Source: Acidobacteriota bacterium
Lineage (GTDB): Bacteria; Acidobacteriota; Terriglobia; Terriglobales; Acidobacteriaceae
Assembly: GCA_013288805.1 (NCBI GenBank)
Contig: JABDBE010000012.1
Location: 1-64,000, forward strand
DNA length: 64,000 nucleotides
Direction of reading: 5' to 3'
Shown: positions 44,893-55,685 of the stretch, one piece after another
Numbering within the stretch: position 1 is the first letter of the stretch
How the letters are laid out: every line of letters starts with the position of its first letter
Notes under the pieces: model-generated
Databases searched by the model: none
Told to the model about the DNA's origin: nothing
Seen by the model: the letters and a program-made list of their open reading frames with translations, nothing else
Position numbers and translations under genes: made by a program

Positions 44893-45738
44893 CTACGCGG
44901 CGGCCATGAATTCCAGCGCCCGCCCGATATACGGCTTCAACTGCTTGCGAGGGACAACCGCGTCGAGCATGCCATGTTCAAGCAGAAATTCACTGCGTTG
45001 AAAGCCTTGCGGGAGCTTCTGTCGAATGGTCTGCTCGATCACCCGTGGTCCGGCGAATCCAATCAAGGCTCCTGGTTCAGCGATGTTCAAATCGCCCAGC
45101 ATGGCGAACGATGCGGTTACGCCTCCCGTCGTCGGATCGGTCAGCACTGATACGTATGGAACCCGGGCTTCGTCGAGCCGGGCCAGCGCCGCGGAAATTT
45201 TCGCCAGCTGCATCAGGCTGATGACGCCTTCCATCATGCGCGCCCCGCCCGAAGCTGACACAATGATGATGGGAGCCTTGCTTTCGGTGGCGTGCTCAAT
45301 CGCCCTGGTAATCATTTCGCCGACTACCGCGCCCATGCTTCCGCCGATGAATGCATATTCCATCGCGCTCACAATCACTGGACGCCCGTTTAACTTCCCC
45401 CGCGCGTTGATGACGGCATCTTTCAATCCGGTTTCAGCTTGCGCCTGTTCCAGTCGCGAGGAATAGGTTTTCAGGTCAGCGAACTTCAGCGGGTCGGTGG
45501 AGACCAGGTTGCCGTCGAAAACCTCGTACTGATTGTCGTCCAAAAGCTGGGCCAGGCGGGTTCGGGCGTCGATGCGGAAGTGCTTATCGCATTTCGGGCA
45601 AACGTTCAGATTGTCTTCCAAATCCTTCTTCCAGATGATCTGCCGGCAATGCTCACACTTTACCCACAAACCTTCTGTGCGGACTTTCTTTTCGCCCGTA
45701 GCATCTAGTTCACCGGACTGTCGTTTAAACCAAGTCAT
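44893..45738 (-). CDS. accD: Acetyl-CoA carboxylase carboxyltransferase, beta subunit
   Basis: A 281-residue subunit that moves CO2 from carboxybiotin to acetyl-CoA with AccA. The N-terminal zinc ribbon is complete: Cys28, Cys31, Cys47 and Cys50 (WVKCEHCRQ, NVCPKCDKHF). The crotonase-like core includes SASGGARMMEGVISLMQ and DPTTGGVTASFAMLGD. Length is typical. accA is not in the window. Confidence 0.97.
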   Translation of the reverse strand: MTWFKRQSGELDATGEKKVRTEGLWVKCEHCRQIIWKKDLEDNLNVCPKCDKHFRIDARTRLAQLLDDNQYEVFDGNLVSTDPLKFADLKTYSSRLEQAQAETGLKDAVINARGKLNGRPVIVSAMEYAFIGGSMGAVVGEMITRAIEHATESKAPIIIVSASGGARMMEGVISLMQLAKISAALARLDEARVPYVSVLTDPTTGGVTASFAMLGDLNIAEPGALIGFAGPRVIEQTIRQKLPQGFQRSEFLLEHGMLDAVVPRKQLKPYIGRALEFMAAA

Positions 45739-45743
45739 AGGAA

Positions 45744-45786
45744 GATTGCTGCTAGCCTCTAGCTGTTAGCTTCTAGCTAGAAGCTG
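45744..45786. repeat. Palindromic intergenic repeat (CTAGC/AGCTTCTAG)
   Basis: AGCTTCTAGCTAGAAGCT is a perfect 18-bp palindrome (about 45768-45785). Short CTAG-containing repeats precede it. It lies between accD and cobO and could be a transcript hairpin or a repeat remnant. Similar low-complexity linkers occur near 35395-35435 and 44755-44890. Confidence 0.4.
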
Positions 45787-45797
45787 CAATTTTCGAA

Positions 45798-46334
45798 TTA
45801 ATATTCGATCCCTCGCTGCGCCATCACGCCCTTCTCGTATGCGTGTTTCACCTGGCGCATTTCGGTGACGGTATCGGCTAGTTCGACAATCGCCGGGTGC
45901 GCATTCCTGCCGGTCAAGATAACATGAACCATCTCCGGCTTGTTTTTCAGGCTCTCTGCGACCTTCGCCGGATCGAGCATACCGTAGCTGATGGCATAAT
46001 TGATTTCGTCGAGGATAACCAAATCCCACGCGCCGGACTGGATCGCCTGCTGGCCCTCCGCCCACGCTTCTTCGACCATCCTTACATCTTCCGGATCGGG
46101 TTTCTCGGTTCCGACTTTCACGAAACCGCGTCCCATTTGCTTCATGACGAACTTATCGCCGAATGCCTGCACCGCGTCGAGTTCGCCGTAATGCCACGAG
46201 CCTTTGAGGAATTGCAGCATCAGCACTTTCATGCCCTGCCCCACTGCCCTCAGAGCCGTCCCCATGGCGGCCGTGGTCTTACCCTTGCCCGGACCGGTGT
46301 TCACGATGATCAGACCACGACGGATGTCCTGCAT
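45798..46334 (-). CDS. cobO: Cob(I)alamin adenosyltransferase, CobA/CobO type
   Basis: A 178-residue enzyme that transfers adenosine from ATP to corrinoid cobalt. The P-loop NTGPGKGKTTAAMG spans about 12-25. VMLQFLKGSWHYGELDAV, DLVILDEINYAISYGML and VILTGRNAHPAIVELADTVTEMR are family landmarks. No B12 riboswitch was recognised upstream. TACAAT lies about 14 nt before the ATG. Confidence 0.95.
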   Translation of the reverse strand: MQDIRRGLIIVNTGPGKGKTTAAMGTALRAVGQGMKVLMLQFLKGSWHYGELDAVQAFGDKFVMKQMGRGFVKVGTEKPDPEDVRMVEEAWAEGQQAIQSGAWDLVILDEINYAISYGMLDPAKVAESLKNKPEMVHVILTGRNAHPAIVELADTVTEMRQVKHAYEKGVMAQRGIEY

Positions 46335-46883
46335 ACTTGGGATAATTGATTGTACCTTCTTCGGGCGGGCAGTAGTTGTGCTTGCCCGGGCGAGGAGGCT
46401 GCGCCTGTGGCAGATTTATTTTGCGTGTCTGAATCTGGCGGTGCGCTGTTTACTTTTCCGTCAGCTGGTACCCCCTCCCCCCTGATCTTTTGGAATCATG
46501 GGATTGGGGCCTGACTACCACCAAGATCTTTGAGTTAGAAGGACTTATATGCAAAATCTTCCAGACAAATGAGTTAGCGGTTTCAATCATTATCTTCAGG
46601 CTGATCGTACGGTTACAGGATTAACTGGAATCGTGCTTGAAAGTCAAGGGAAGAATGGCCGAAATTGAAGGGCATTTCCATTTTGGGACACGGCATGACA
46701 GAAAACCTGCGCGTAGTCGCAGAGTCCGGGGAAATTCCTAGACCCCTTGGCTCGAAGCAAGCATCCGGAACGAAGGGCCGCGTCCCAAGGACACACTTGC
46801 TCCCCGGCCAATGAGCGATATCGCGATTTTTCGCTAACCAACGCAGTGGGAACAAACGGACCGTTTCCGTTGTCAACAACATC
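46335..46883. other. 549-bp gap without a supported gene
   Basis: It contains the cobO promoter side (TACAAT near 46350), a GC-rich hairpin near 46360-46390 (GGGCA/TGCCC) and then sequence of mixed composition. Minus-strand frames of up to 98 codons exist, but they show no family pattern and no good ribosome-binding site. I see no RNA gene. Confidence 0.4.
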
Positions 46884-47786
46884 ATGATCAAAACTCTGAT
46901 TCTCCTCAATGCGATGTTCCTATTCAGTCCGTTTGCCGAGGGGCAAGGAGCTGGCGCAGCAGCGAAGCAGGCTATCCCGATCTCAACTCAGGCACTGCTC
47001 TCCGGAGTGAAGAATCCAGAGCGCAAGGGCGTGATCAAGTCCGTCCTGATGATCCAATGTCCGAAAGACCATGCCAAAGGGACTGGATTTGTCATCTCGG
47101 GCGGACACGTGATCACGACCAACTCACATGTCGTCGGTTCTTGCAGGGTTGAAGACTTGGTTGGAGTATCGGCCGTCAGTGATGAACCCGTGAAATTTTC
47201 TAGCATGGTGCGGGACACTGACCGTGATCTGGCCCTCCTCTGCACTAACAAACCTCTTCCGTTCGTCCTGAAACTCAGCGGCAGTGAGAGGCCACAGATA
47301 GAGACAGAAGTGGAGACGTGGGGATATCCGCTTTGTTATGAGAGTCCGGCTCCCGTGCTGAGCAGGGGATACGTGGCCGGATATTGGACAGAAGTACGTC
47401 CACAGCCCAATGGAGAAGCCGGAACGCCAGTGGAGCACCTCATCGTTAACGGAGCCTTGAATCCCGGCAACTCAGGCGGACCGCTCGTAGAGCGCACGAC
47501 CGGAAGGGTCATTGGGATCGTGGTCGAGAAATGGGGACTGTTCTCCCCACTCGTAGAAACAGTTATTACTGCCTTGCAGCACTCAAGGACAATGACACTT
47601 GGAGGCGTGCAGGTGACAGACGCAGACGGAGTGACGAAGGGAGTCACTAACGAGATTGCTGTAGCAGCCGCGCTGAAGGAGATTTATGACAAGAGCCAGG
47701 TCATGGTGGGAGAGGCCATCTCAGTTTCCGAACTCAACGCATTCATCAAAGATAAGCGGCAAGAGCTAGCGTGCGGCACGCACTAG
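46884..47786 (+). CDS. Exported trypsin-like serine protease
   Basis: A 300-residue S1-fold protease with a short signal peptide (ILLNAMFLFSPFAEG). The triad is visible as His82 (TTNSHVVG), Asp115 (DRDLALL) and Ser197 (NPGNSGGP). The cysteines at 59 and 87 could pair. There is no PDZ domain, so it is a DegP-like core only, followed by about 80 residues of helical C-terminus. Target unknown. Its start is preceded by no clear ribosome-binding site. Confidence 0.85.
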   Translation: MIKTLILLNAMFLFSPFAEGQGAGAAAKQAIPISTQALLSGVKNPERKGVIKSVLMIQCPKDHAKGTGFVISGGHVITTNSHVVGSCRVEDLVGVSAVSDEPVKFSSMVRDTDRDLALLCTNKPLPFVLKLSGSERPQIETEVETWGYPLCYESPAPVLSRGYVAGYWTEVRPQPNGEAGTPVEHLIVNGALNPGNSGGPLVERTTGRVIGIVVEKWGLFSPLVETVITALQHSRTMTLGGVQVTDADGVTKGVTNEIAVAAALKEIYDKSQVMVGEAISVSELNAFIKDKRQELACGTH

Positions 47787-47963
47787 GGAAGCGGAGTAGG
47801 TAGCGCAGAGCGCACCGTCCGCCTAACCGCTGCAACCAGGCGATAGCGCTCATCGAGGGGTTTTGAGTGCTATTGGCATGTTACGCCACTCATCTGCTTC
47901 ATAGTACATCTTGTACGCGCTCGGGGTAGAATGCTGCGTGATTGGACCTCGGAGGTAATCTTC

Positions 47964-48482
47964 ATGAAATATCTTTTGCGCGTCGCGGCCTGTTTGATTT
48001 GCAGCGCTTTTGTGTTCGCACAAAGCAGCGCCACTTCAACTGAAAGGAAGCAGGAACCTCCCGCATCTGACTCCAACGCACAAGAACCCAAGCAGCCTCA
48101 CGCGACCACGGCGGGCCTTAGAGGTATCGAGATACTTACGGATACGATGGGCACAGATTTTGGCCCCTATCTGCAACGCGTGCTGGAAACCGTCAAGCAA
48201 AACTGGTACAAGCTAAGTCCGCCTTCGGCACGTGCTCCGAGAATGATGCGAGGTGTAGTGTCCGTTGAGTTTGCCATCCTCAAGACTGGCAAGATTGCGG
48301 GCATGAAGCTGGTGGGAAGCACCGGAGATGTCCCACTGGACCATGCCGCATGGCTCGGCATCACCGATACGAGATTTCCGCCACTGCCAGCCGAGTTCTC
48401 CGGCCAGTATCTTGGCCTTCGCCTCCAGTTTGTCTACAACCCCGCTAAACCGAGCGACGTCGTACTCCAGTATCGTGAGTGA
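47964..48482 (+). CDS. Exported protein with TonB-like C-terminal domain
   Basis: A 172-residue protein. A signal peptide (LLRVAACLICSAFVFAQ) is followed by a polar linker and a TonB-C-like domain (VLETVKQNWYKL, MMRGVVSVEFAILKTGKIAGMKLVGSTGDVPLDHAAW). It has no anchoring helix beyond the signal. GGAGG sits 8 nt before ATG 47964. It may work with the TonB/ExbB system elsewhere in the window, but that is inference. Confidence 0.75.
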   Translation: MKYLLRVAACLICSAFVFAQSSATSTERKQEPPASDSNAQEPKQPHATTAGLRGIEILTDTMGTDFGPYLQRVLETVKQNWYKLSPPSARAPRMMRGVVSVEFAILKTGKIAGMKLVGSTGDVPLDHAAWLGITDTRFPPLPAEFSGQYLGLRLQFVYNPAKPSDVVLQYRE

Positions 48483-48686
48483 ACCCGGCAGCGAAAAGGC
48501 TTTGCAGTCCGGTCGAGCAGTTTCTGCCTCAATAGATTCTTCTTGATTTACGAAACCAGGCCATAGCGCTCATTGACCGAGAAGTGGCCAGATCGCCCTC
48601 CCGCCGCGGCCCTCTGCTTGGATTCCATCGCGGAAATACACTCAGGCGAGTGCGTGTCTATATCGACAGCCAGTGTCGGGGGTTTG

Positions 48687-48842
48687 TTAGGGCATACTAA
48701 CGACTTGCCGATACTCGACTTTGCCGTCGCTGGGAGGTTCTTCTCCAAGCAGCTTGGCTGTGATCCGTAGGGCTTCTATTTCCTGTTTGATTCTCGAAAT
48801 TTCCTGTTCCTTCATCCGCAATACGTCGAAGGGGTTCTTCAT
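48687..48842 (-). CDS. Small coiled-coil protein (51 residues)
   Basis: A 51-residue protein: MKNPFDVLRMKEQEI, then a heptad-like coiled coil (EISRIKQEIEALRITAKLL) and the polar end EYRQVVSMP. AAGGAG lies 8 nt before the ATG. I recall similar 50-60-residue proteins in Acidobacteriota that begin MKNPF.VLR.KE. Function unknown; dimerisation is likely. It sits upstream of rlmH, on the same strand. Confidence 0.65.
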   Translation of the reverse strand: MKNPFDVLRMKEQEISRIKQEIEALRITAKLLGEEPPSDGKVEYRQVVSMP

Positions 48843-48939
48843 GGGGGAGGCTCCTTAAATCAACAATCTACTCCTAGGCTAAACTGCACCGAGGCGTTGA
48901 GAAACATCACGAAGGTACCTGCCTCATTTCGTGAGCGAC

Positions 48940-49383
48940 TCAGTGCCCCAGGTGGTACGGGTGTCCTTTCAAAATAGTGAACGCGCGGTAAAGTTGTTCT
49001 AGCAATACCACTCGCGCTAACTCGTGGGCAACTGTCATTTTCCCGAGAGAGAGTAACAAATTCGCTTCCTGCCGTGTTTCGGGAGTGAATCCATTGGCTG
49101 GGCCCACGGCGAACAGCAGCGGCAACGGATTGCGATCCTGATAATTCCCGAGATACTCGGCGAACTCTTCCGACGAAAGCTGCTTCCCGCGGCTGTCGAG
49201 TAGGACCAGGGTGTTCTTTGTGGAACGTGCATCCCGAGCACACAGCTTCAGCAAAGCGGACTCATCTTTCAGCGCCATTCCCTGGGATTCGGCATAGCGA
49301 GAGAGTCTTTTCAGGTATTCGTCAGTTAGCGACTGGATGGCGGGTTCTTTCGTTTTGCCAATCCAGGCAATTCTCAGCTTCAC
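48940..49383 (-). CDS. rlmH: 23S rRNA pseudouridine1915 N3-methyltransferase
   Basis: A 147-residue SPOUT methyltransferase (YbeA). MKLRIAWIGKTKEPAIQSLTDEYLKRLSRY opens the family pattern. The trefoil knot has LVLLDSRGKQLSSEEFAEYL and FAVGPANGF. The C-terminus HELARVVLLEQLYRAFTILKGHPYHLGH is canonical. It lies downstream of rsfS and nadD, the standard rlmH-rsfS-nadD neighbourhood. Confidence 0.97.
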   Translation of the reverse strand: MKLRIAWIGKTKEPAIQSLTDEYLKRLSRYAESQGMALKDESALLKLCARDARSTKNTLVLLDSRGKQLSSEEFAEYLGNYQDRNPLPLLFAVGPANGFTPETRQEANLLLSLGKMTVAHELARVVLLEQLYRAFTILKGHPYHLGH

Positions 49384-49405
49384 ATTTGCACCAGGATTTA
49401 CAGAG

Positions 49406-49487
49406 AAAAATCAGCCACGGATTTCACGGATCGGCACGGATGAAGATGTTTCTCTTTAGTAATCCGTGAAATCCGTGGCTGGTTTTT
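49406..49487. repeat. Long inverted repeat between rsfS and rlmH
   Basis: AGCCACGGATTTCACGGAT (49413-49431) and ATCCGTGAAATCCGTGGCT (49462-49480) form a perfect 19-bp inverted repeat. With one mismatch the arms extend to 26 nt, ending in A and T runs, so the structure could act as a terminator in both directions. The left arm is part of the CGGAT triple-repeat family also seen at 59320, 59875 and 60302. Confidence 0.7.
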
Positions 49488-49895
49488 CTAGGCGCGCTTC
49501 TTGGCGACGCTCCGGGTTGCAGCTCGTTTGGTTTTGCCCAGCTCCGACGGAGTCAGTCGTTTGGCGGACTTCCACAGGCGCTCCAGATCGTAGAACTTGC
49601 GCGCCTTCTCGGAGAACACGTGCACTACGAAATCGACATAGTCGAGCAGCACCCATTCGGCTTGCTTGTAGCCTTCGATGTGAGTCGGGCGCTGTCCAGC
49701 TTTCTCCAGTCGCTCCTCGACCTCGTCTGAGATTGCCTGGACCTGTCGAGGGTTGTTCCCGCTGCATACCACGAAGTAATCGGTAAAGGCCCCCGATCCT
49801 TGTTCCAGTTCTAAAATCGTAATTTCTTCCGCCTGCTTTTCCTGGCAGGCACTAATGGCTTCGGATACTTGTCGCTTCACATCAGTCTTTTTCAT
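49488..49895 (-). CDS. rsfS: Ribosomal silencing factor RsfS
   Basis: A 135-residue protein that binds ribosomal protein L14 and blocks subunit joining in starvation. Family motifs: DYFVVCSGNNPRQVQAISDEVEERL, EGYKQAEWVLLDYVDFVVHVFSEKARKFYDLERLW. A basic tail (KTKRAATRSVAKKRA) is added after the domain. The stop lies beside the inverted repeat. Confidence 0.96.
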   Translation of the reverse strand: MKKTDVKRQVSEAISACQEKQAEEITILELEQGSGAFTDYFVVCSGNNPRQVQAISDEVEERLEKAGQRPTHIEGYKQAEWVLLDYVDFVVHVFSEKARKFYDLERLWKSAKRLTPSELGKTKRAATRSVAKKRA

Positions 49896-49899
49896 GCGG

Positions 49900-50085
49900 T
49901 CGTTGGTCGGTCGTCGTTGGTCGTTGGTCTGTTCATTCTAACTGACGAGCCGTAATTCGGTCGGGATGACAGAGTTGTTTCGCTGCAGCCGGGATGACAG
50001 AATTCGTTTGCTTCGGCTGGGATCACAGAGTTCTTTCTGTGGGACGGCGCACTGGGGCCGACGACGAACGACGAACGACCAACGC
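49900..50085. repeat. Repeat-rich spacer between nadD and rsfS
   Basis: Three imperfect direct repeats begin at 49963, 49991 and 50019 with an exact 28-bp period (GGGATGACAG, GGGATGACAG, GGGATCACAG). They are flanked by CGTTGGTCG copies on the left (49901 and 49922) and the inverted CGACCAACG on the right (50076-50084). No spacers separate the repeats, so it is not a CRISPR. Confidence 0.6.
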
Positions 50086-50796
50086 CTACTTGCTCCGATA
50101 CAATCCCATTTTCTTGATGTAGTCAGCTACCGCCGAATCGACGAACTTGGTCAGCGGCTTCTTGGCTGCAACGGCATCCCGGATCGCAGTAGCCGAGACA
50201 TTTTGATGCACGTTCTCCAGAAGATGCACGGTTGCTCCGGGCAGCACAAGATCGCCCTTTGCCGGTTGCTTGGCAAATGGCTTGGTCACGGCTGATCTCG
50301 GGCGCAGCGTTTCCGGCAAAGCGTGGGCCACGTCAGCGAGGGAATATCCCGGACGGCTGGCGACGATAAATTCACATTCGCGGAACAGCGCAACCCCATC
50401 GTGCCAGCTCGCGATATCCTTGAATGCGTCAATCCCAATCAGAAAGAAAAGTCGATCGCTCTTCCGAAGCGTTTGTTTCAGCCGTCGGACAGTGTCGATG
50501 GTGTAATTCGCGCCAGCTTGCGCATGGCCTTTCTTGCCCGTGGACGCGGTTACGGGCGCCTCGCCCGGAGCCTCCAGCAGCGATGGCACGAATGCCTTCT
50601 CATTCATCGTGGCCAACGCAACCATCGCGTAACGATGAAAGTAGGAGGAAATCGGGTGCTGTTGCTTGTGCGGCGGAACGTTGGCTGGAGTGAAATAGAC
50701 GCAGCCCAACTGAAAGCGCTCCTGAGCCTCTCGCGCTAAAGCGAGGTGCCCTTGGTGAATGGGATCAAAAGTTCCGCCGAACAACGCGATGTTCAT
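50086..50796 (-). CDS. nadD: Nicotinate-nucleotide adenylyltransferase
   Basis: A 236-residue enzyme making deamido-NAD from nicotinate mononucleotide and ATP. The GGTFDPIHQGHLALAREA block holds the HxGH motif. The SATAIRDAVA block near residue 207 stands for the usual ISSTxIR. A 25-residue insert lies after about residue 75 (GEAPVTASTGKKGHAQAGANYTIDTV). It begins the rsfS-rlmH direction on the minus strand. Confidence 0.94.
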   Translation of the reverse strand: MNIALFGGTFDPIHQGHLALAREAQERFQLGCVYFTPANVPPHKQQHPISSYFHRYAMVALATMNEKAFVPSLLEAPGEAPVTASTGKKGHAQAGANYTIDTVRRLKQTLRKSDRLFFLIGIDAFKDIASWHDGVALFRECEFIVASRPGYSLADVAHALPETLRPRSAVTKPFAKQPAKGDLVLPGATVHLLENVHQNVSATAIRDAVAAKKPLTKFVDSAVADYIKKMGLYRSK

Positions 50797-51025
50797 GGAT
50801 ATCCGATAGTCATACTGTCCCGACTCTTGTTTTCGTGCCCGTGTATCTCTTGATTCACAAAATCCGAAAATTTCGGCGATCGGTGCGATTCACAGGCCTA
50901 CTCGTTGTACATTCAGCCTAACGATTGTGGCAGTGGTTGTACGTAAGGTCAGCGCCCACCCATCAGCAACCACATGAACTCCCGTAACTCGCGGAGTTCC
51001 CGTTTTGGAACTAAAGTTGGTTCGT

Positions 51026-53302
51026 ATGCGATTGAAGCTCCCCCTTCTTCGCGCACGCTACATTCCCCCGGCTCGGGCGCCCATCCTCCGATACGGCGTC
51101 GCCGTCCTTAGTATTACCCTCGCCCTGATCCCGGCATTAATGCTGGCGGACGTGGTCGAGAGCCGCCTGGTCGTATTTGCCGTCGCCATTATGGTTAGCG
51201 CCTGGTATGGCGGATGGAAGCCGGGGCTGGTCGCGACTTCTTTCGCTCTGACCGTCAGCGCCTACTTCTCTTTAGCCGGAGAACACTCTCCCGCTGAATA
51301 TCGCAAAGCTATCATACATCTGACCCTGTTTGTGTTTGTGGCGCTGCTGATTTGCTCTTTCAATGCCGCGCTGCGCTCGGCCCAGGAGGGTTTGCGGCGC
51401 TCGGAAATCAACTTCCGCTCGCTGGTGACTAACGCTCCCTATGGGATTTGCCGCTGCGATTCAGACGGCATTCTGCTTAGTGCTAACCCGGCGTTGGTCA
51501 GCATGTTGGGCTATGCTTCGCCCTCCGAGCTCGTAGACGGCAACCTGGCCAACCTGTACGCAGACACTCAACAGTGGTTTGTGGTGGCCGATCAATTCCG
51601 TTCCTCGCACCGCTTCAATGGGCTGATTGCGGACTGGCTCCGCAAGGATGGCATTCCCATCACTGTGCGCCTTTCCGGGCGCACCATTCGCGACGAGCAC
51701 AACTCGACGTTCTTCGAATTATTCGCAGAGGACGTGACCGAGCATCGCGCGCTGGAACAGCAACTCCGGCAAGCCCAGAAGATGGAAGCAGTCGGCCGCC
51801 TGGCGGGCGGCATCGCTCACGACTTCAACAATCTCTTGATGGTGATCTCAGGATATTGCGAGTTCTTGCTGGAGCGCATTGGCCCGGATCCGGCTGTCAG
51901 GGGCCCGGCTCAAGAAATCGCCAACGCCGCGAACCGCGCCACCGCACTGACTCGCCAGCTGCTCGCCTTCAGCCGCAAGCAGATGCTGACCCCCAAGGTC
52001 CTCGATCTGAATGCGGTCGTGACCGAAAACTTCAAGATGTTGACTCGTCTCATTGGGGAAGACGTCGAGTTAGTCATGGTGCCGGGAGCCGACTTGGGCG
52101 CGACCAAGGCCGATCCTGGGCAGATCGAGCAGGTCATTATGAACCTGGCGGTCAATGCCCGCGATGCCATGCCTCGCGGCGGCAAGCTCACCATTGAAAC
52201 TGCGAACGTTTCTTTGGACGAAAGTTACGCGCGTCTTCACCCTCCAGCGGAACCGGGTGAATACGTCATGCTTGCCATGAGCGACACCGGCATAGGGATG
52301 GATGCCGAAACCCAAAGCCGCATCTTTGAACCGTTCTTCAGCACAAAGGGTGCCAAGGGAACTGGCCTTGGCCTTTCCATGGTCTACGGCATCGTCAAGC
52401 AAAGTGGAGGCTACATCTGGGCGTACAGCGAACCGGGCAAGGGAACATCGTTCAAGGTCTATCTACCGCGAGTAAGTGCGACCGGCGAAGTGGCCGCCGT
52501 GCAACCTGCAGCCGCAGCCAAAGACGTTCAGCAAGGCCGTGAAACCGTTCTGCTGGTCGAAGACGAGCTTACCGTTCTCCGCTTGGCGCGCGAGTACCTG
52601 GAGCGGCAGGGATACACCGTGATCGACGCCGGCGATCCCGCGACTGCAATTCTGATTTCGAACGCTCACTCCGGCCCCATTCATCTGCTGCTGACCGATG
52701 TGGTCATGCCGGGAATGACCGGGCGCGAATTGGCCAATCACCTCGGTCCTCGACGTCCCGAAATGCGCGTGCTTTATATGTCGGGCTATACCGAAAACGC
52801 GATTGGCCAAAACGGCACGCTGGACCCGGGAATCAACCTGCTCCAGAAGCCCTTCACCCTCCTCACGCTCAAGGCAAAAGTGCGCGAGGTGCTCGACGCC
52901 CCAGTCCCCAAGGAGGTCTCCATGTCCGCTCGATTAGCCATGCAAGCAGAAGCTGGTGTTGTGAACGGGAAGTTGTCGCCTTTCCGCGCGCAACGTTTCA
53001 AGCTGCAATTGCCACTGAAGTACCGTCCGATTGGCGAGGATGCGTGGCGTGCCGGCACGACAGAAAATATCAGCCGCTCGGGTCTGCTGTTTCGTGCGGA
53101 GGAATTAGTTCCCGCCAATGTCCAGTTGGAGATTAATCTGGTGCTGCCCGCGGAAATCGCAGGCCTGTCAGCGGCGGAGGTAGTTTGCCGCGGTGAAGTG
53201 GTCCGCACGATGCAAGCCGAAACTCCTTCGATGAACCCAGCCCTCGCCGCGAAAATTCTGCAATACCACTTCCAGCACGGCTCGCATATGCCGGAGGCGT
53301 AG
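51026..53302 (+). CDS. Hybrid histidine kinase: membrane-PAS-HK-receiver-PilZ
   Basis: About 758 residues. Membrane helices (about 22-115, DUF4118/KdpD-like) precede a PAS domain (about 130-250), the HisKA box with LAGGIAHDFNNLLM, the HATPase (NLAVNARDAMP, DTGIGM, GTGLGLSMVYGI), a receiver (LLLTDVVMPGMTGRELA with the phospho-acceptor Asp) and a C-terminal PilZ-like domain (RAQRFKLQLPLKYRP, ENISRSGLLF). PilZ domains bind c-di-GMP. The RxxxR half here is imperfect, so c-di-GMP binding needs testing. The ATG at 51026 is used; a TTG 21 nt upstream is an alternative. Confidence 0.88.
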   Translation: MRLKLPLLRARYIPPARAPILRYGVAVLSITLALIPALMLADVVESRLVVFAVAIMVSAWYGGWKPGLVATSFALTVSAYFSLAGEHSPAEYRKAIIHLTLFVFVALLICSFNAALRSAQEGLRRSEINFRSLVTNAPYGICRCDSDGILLSANPALVSMLGYASPSELVDGNLANLYADTQQWFVVADQFRSSHRFNGLIADWLRKDGIPITVRLSGRTIRDEHNSTFFELFAEDVTEHRALEQQLRQAQKMEAVGRLAGGIAHDFNNLLMVISGYCEFLLERIGPDPAVRGPAQEIANAANRATALTRQLLAFSRKQMLTPKVLDLNAVVTENFKMLTRLIGEDVELVMVPGADLGATKADPGQIEQVIMNLAVNARDAMPRGGKLTIETANVSLDESYARLHPPAEPGEYVMLAMSDTGIGMDAETQSRIFEPFFSTKGAKGTGLGLSMVYGIVKQSGGYIWAYSEPGKGTSFKVYLPRVSATGEVAAVQPAAAAKDVQQGRETVLLVEDELTVLRLAREYLERQGYTVIDAGDPATAILISNAHSGPIHLLLTDVVMPGMTGRELANHLGPRRPEMRVLYMSGYTENAIGQNGTLDPGINLLQKPFTLLTLKAKVREVLDAPVPKEVSMSARLAMQAEAGVVNGKLSPFRAQRFKLQLPLKYRPIGEDAWRAGTTENISRSGLLFRAEELVPANVQLEINLVLPAEIAGLSAAEVVCRGEVVRTMQAETPSMNPALAAKILQYHFQHGSHMPEA

Positions 53303-53385
53303 GACACAAGACACGCTTGCTCTCTGCAGAACTCGCGTGTAATAGTTCCAGAGCTGGGCGCAGTGCGTCGTGCTGCCCTCGAACT

Positions 53386-55392
<2,007 letters not shown>

Positions 55393-55656
55393 CTACTCCA
55401 CAGCGACGGGTTCGATCATCACGTATTTACCCAGCTGACCCCGGTCCTTGAACACAATCTTACCGGTGATCTTGGCAAATAGGGTATCGTCCTTGCCGCG
55501 GCCGACGTTCAGTCCAGGCTTCACTCGCGTCCCCCGCTGGCGCACAATAATTGTGCCGCCGGGAACTAGTTGTCCGCCAAAAGCTTTGAAGCCTAACCGT
55601 TGCGCATTTGAGTCGCGCCCGTTTCGTGATGTGCCCTGCCCTTTTTTATGTGCCAT
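55393..55656 (-). CDS. rpmA: Ribosomal protein bL27
   Basis: An 87-residue protein of the large subunit. [29 protein letters not shown] is the canonical N-terminus; it reaches the peptidyl transferase centre. It lies 29 bp after rplU. Confidence 0.98.
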   Translation of the reverse strand: MAHKKGQGTSRNGRDSNAQRLGFKAFGGQLVPGGTIIVRQRGTRVKPGLNVGRGKDDTLFAKITGKIVFKDRGQLGKYVMIEPVAVE

Positions 55657-55685
55657 GACTTAGTTTCCTGGTTTTAAGCTCTCAG

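Noticed and set aside
46335-46600. B12 riboswitch upstream of cobO
   Set aside because: No B12-box-like or conserved aptamer sequence could be found.
49963-50046. CRISPR-like 28-bp repeats
   Set aside because: The repeats are contiguous with no spacers and no cas genes are present.
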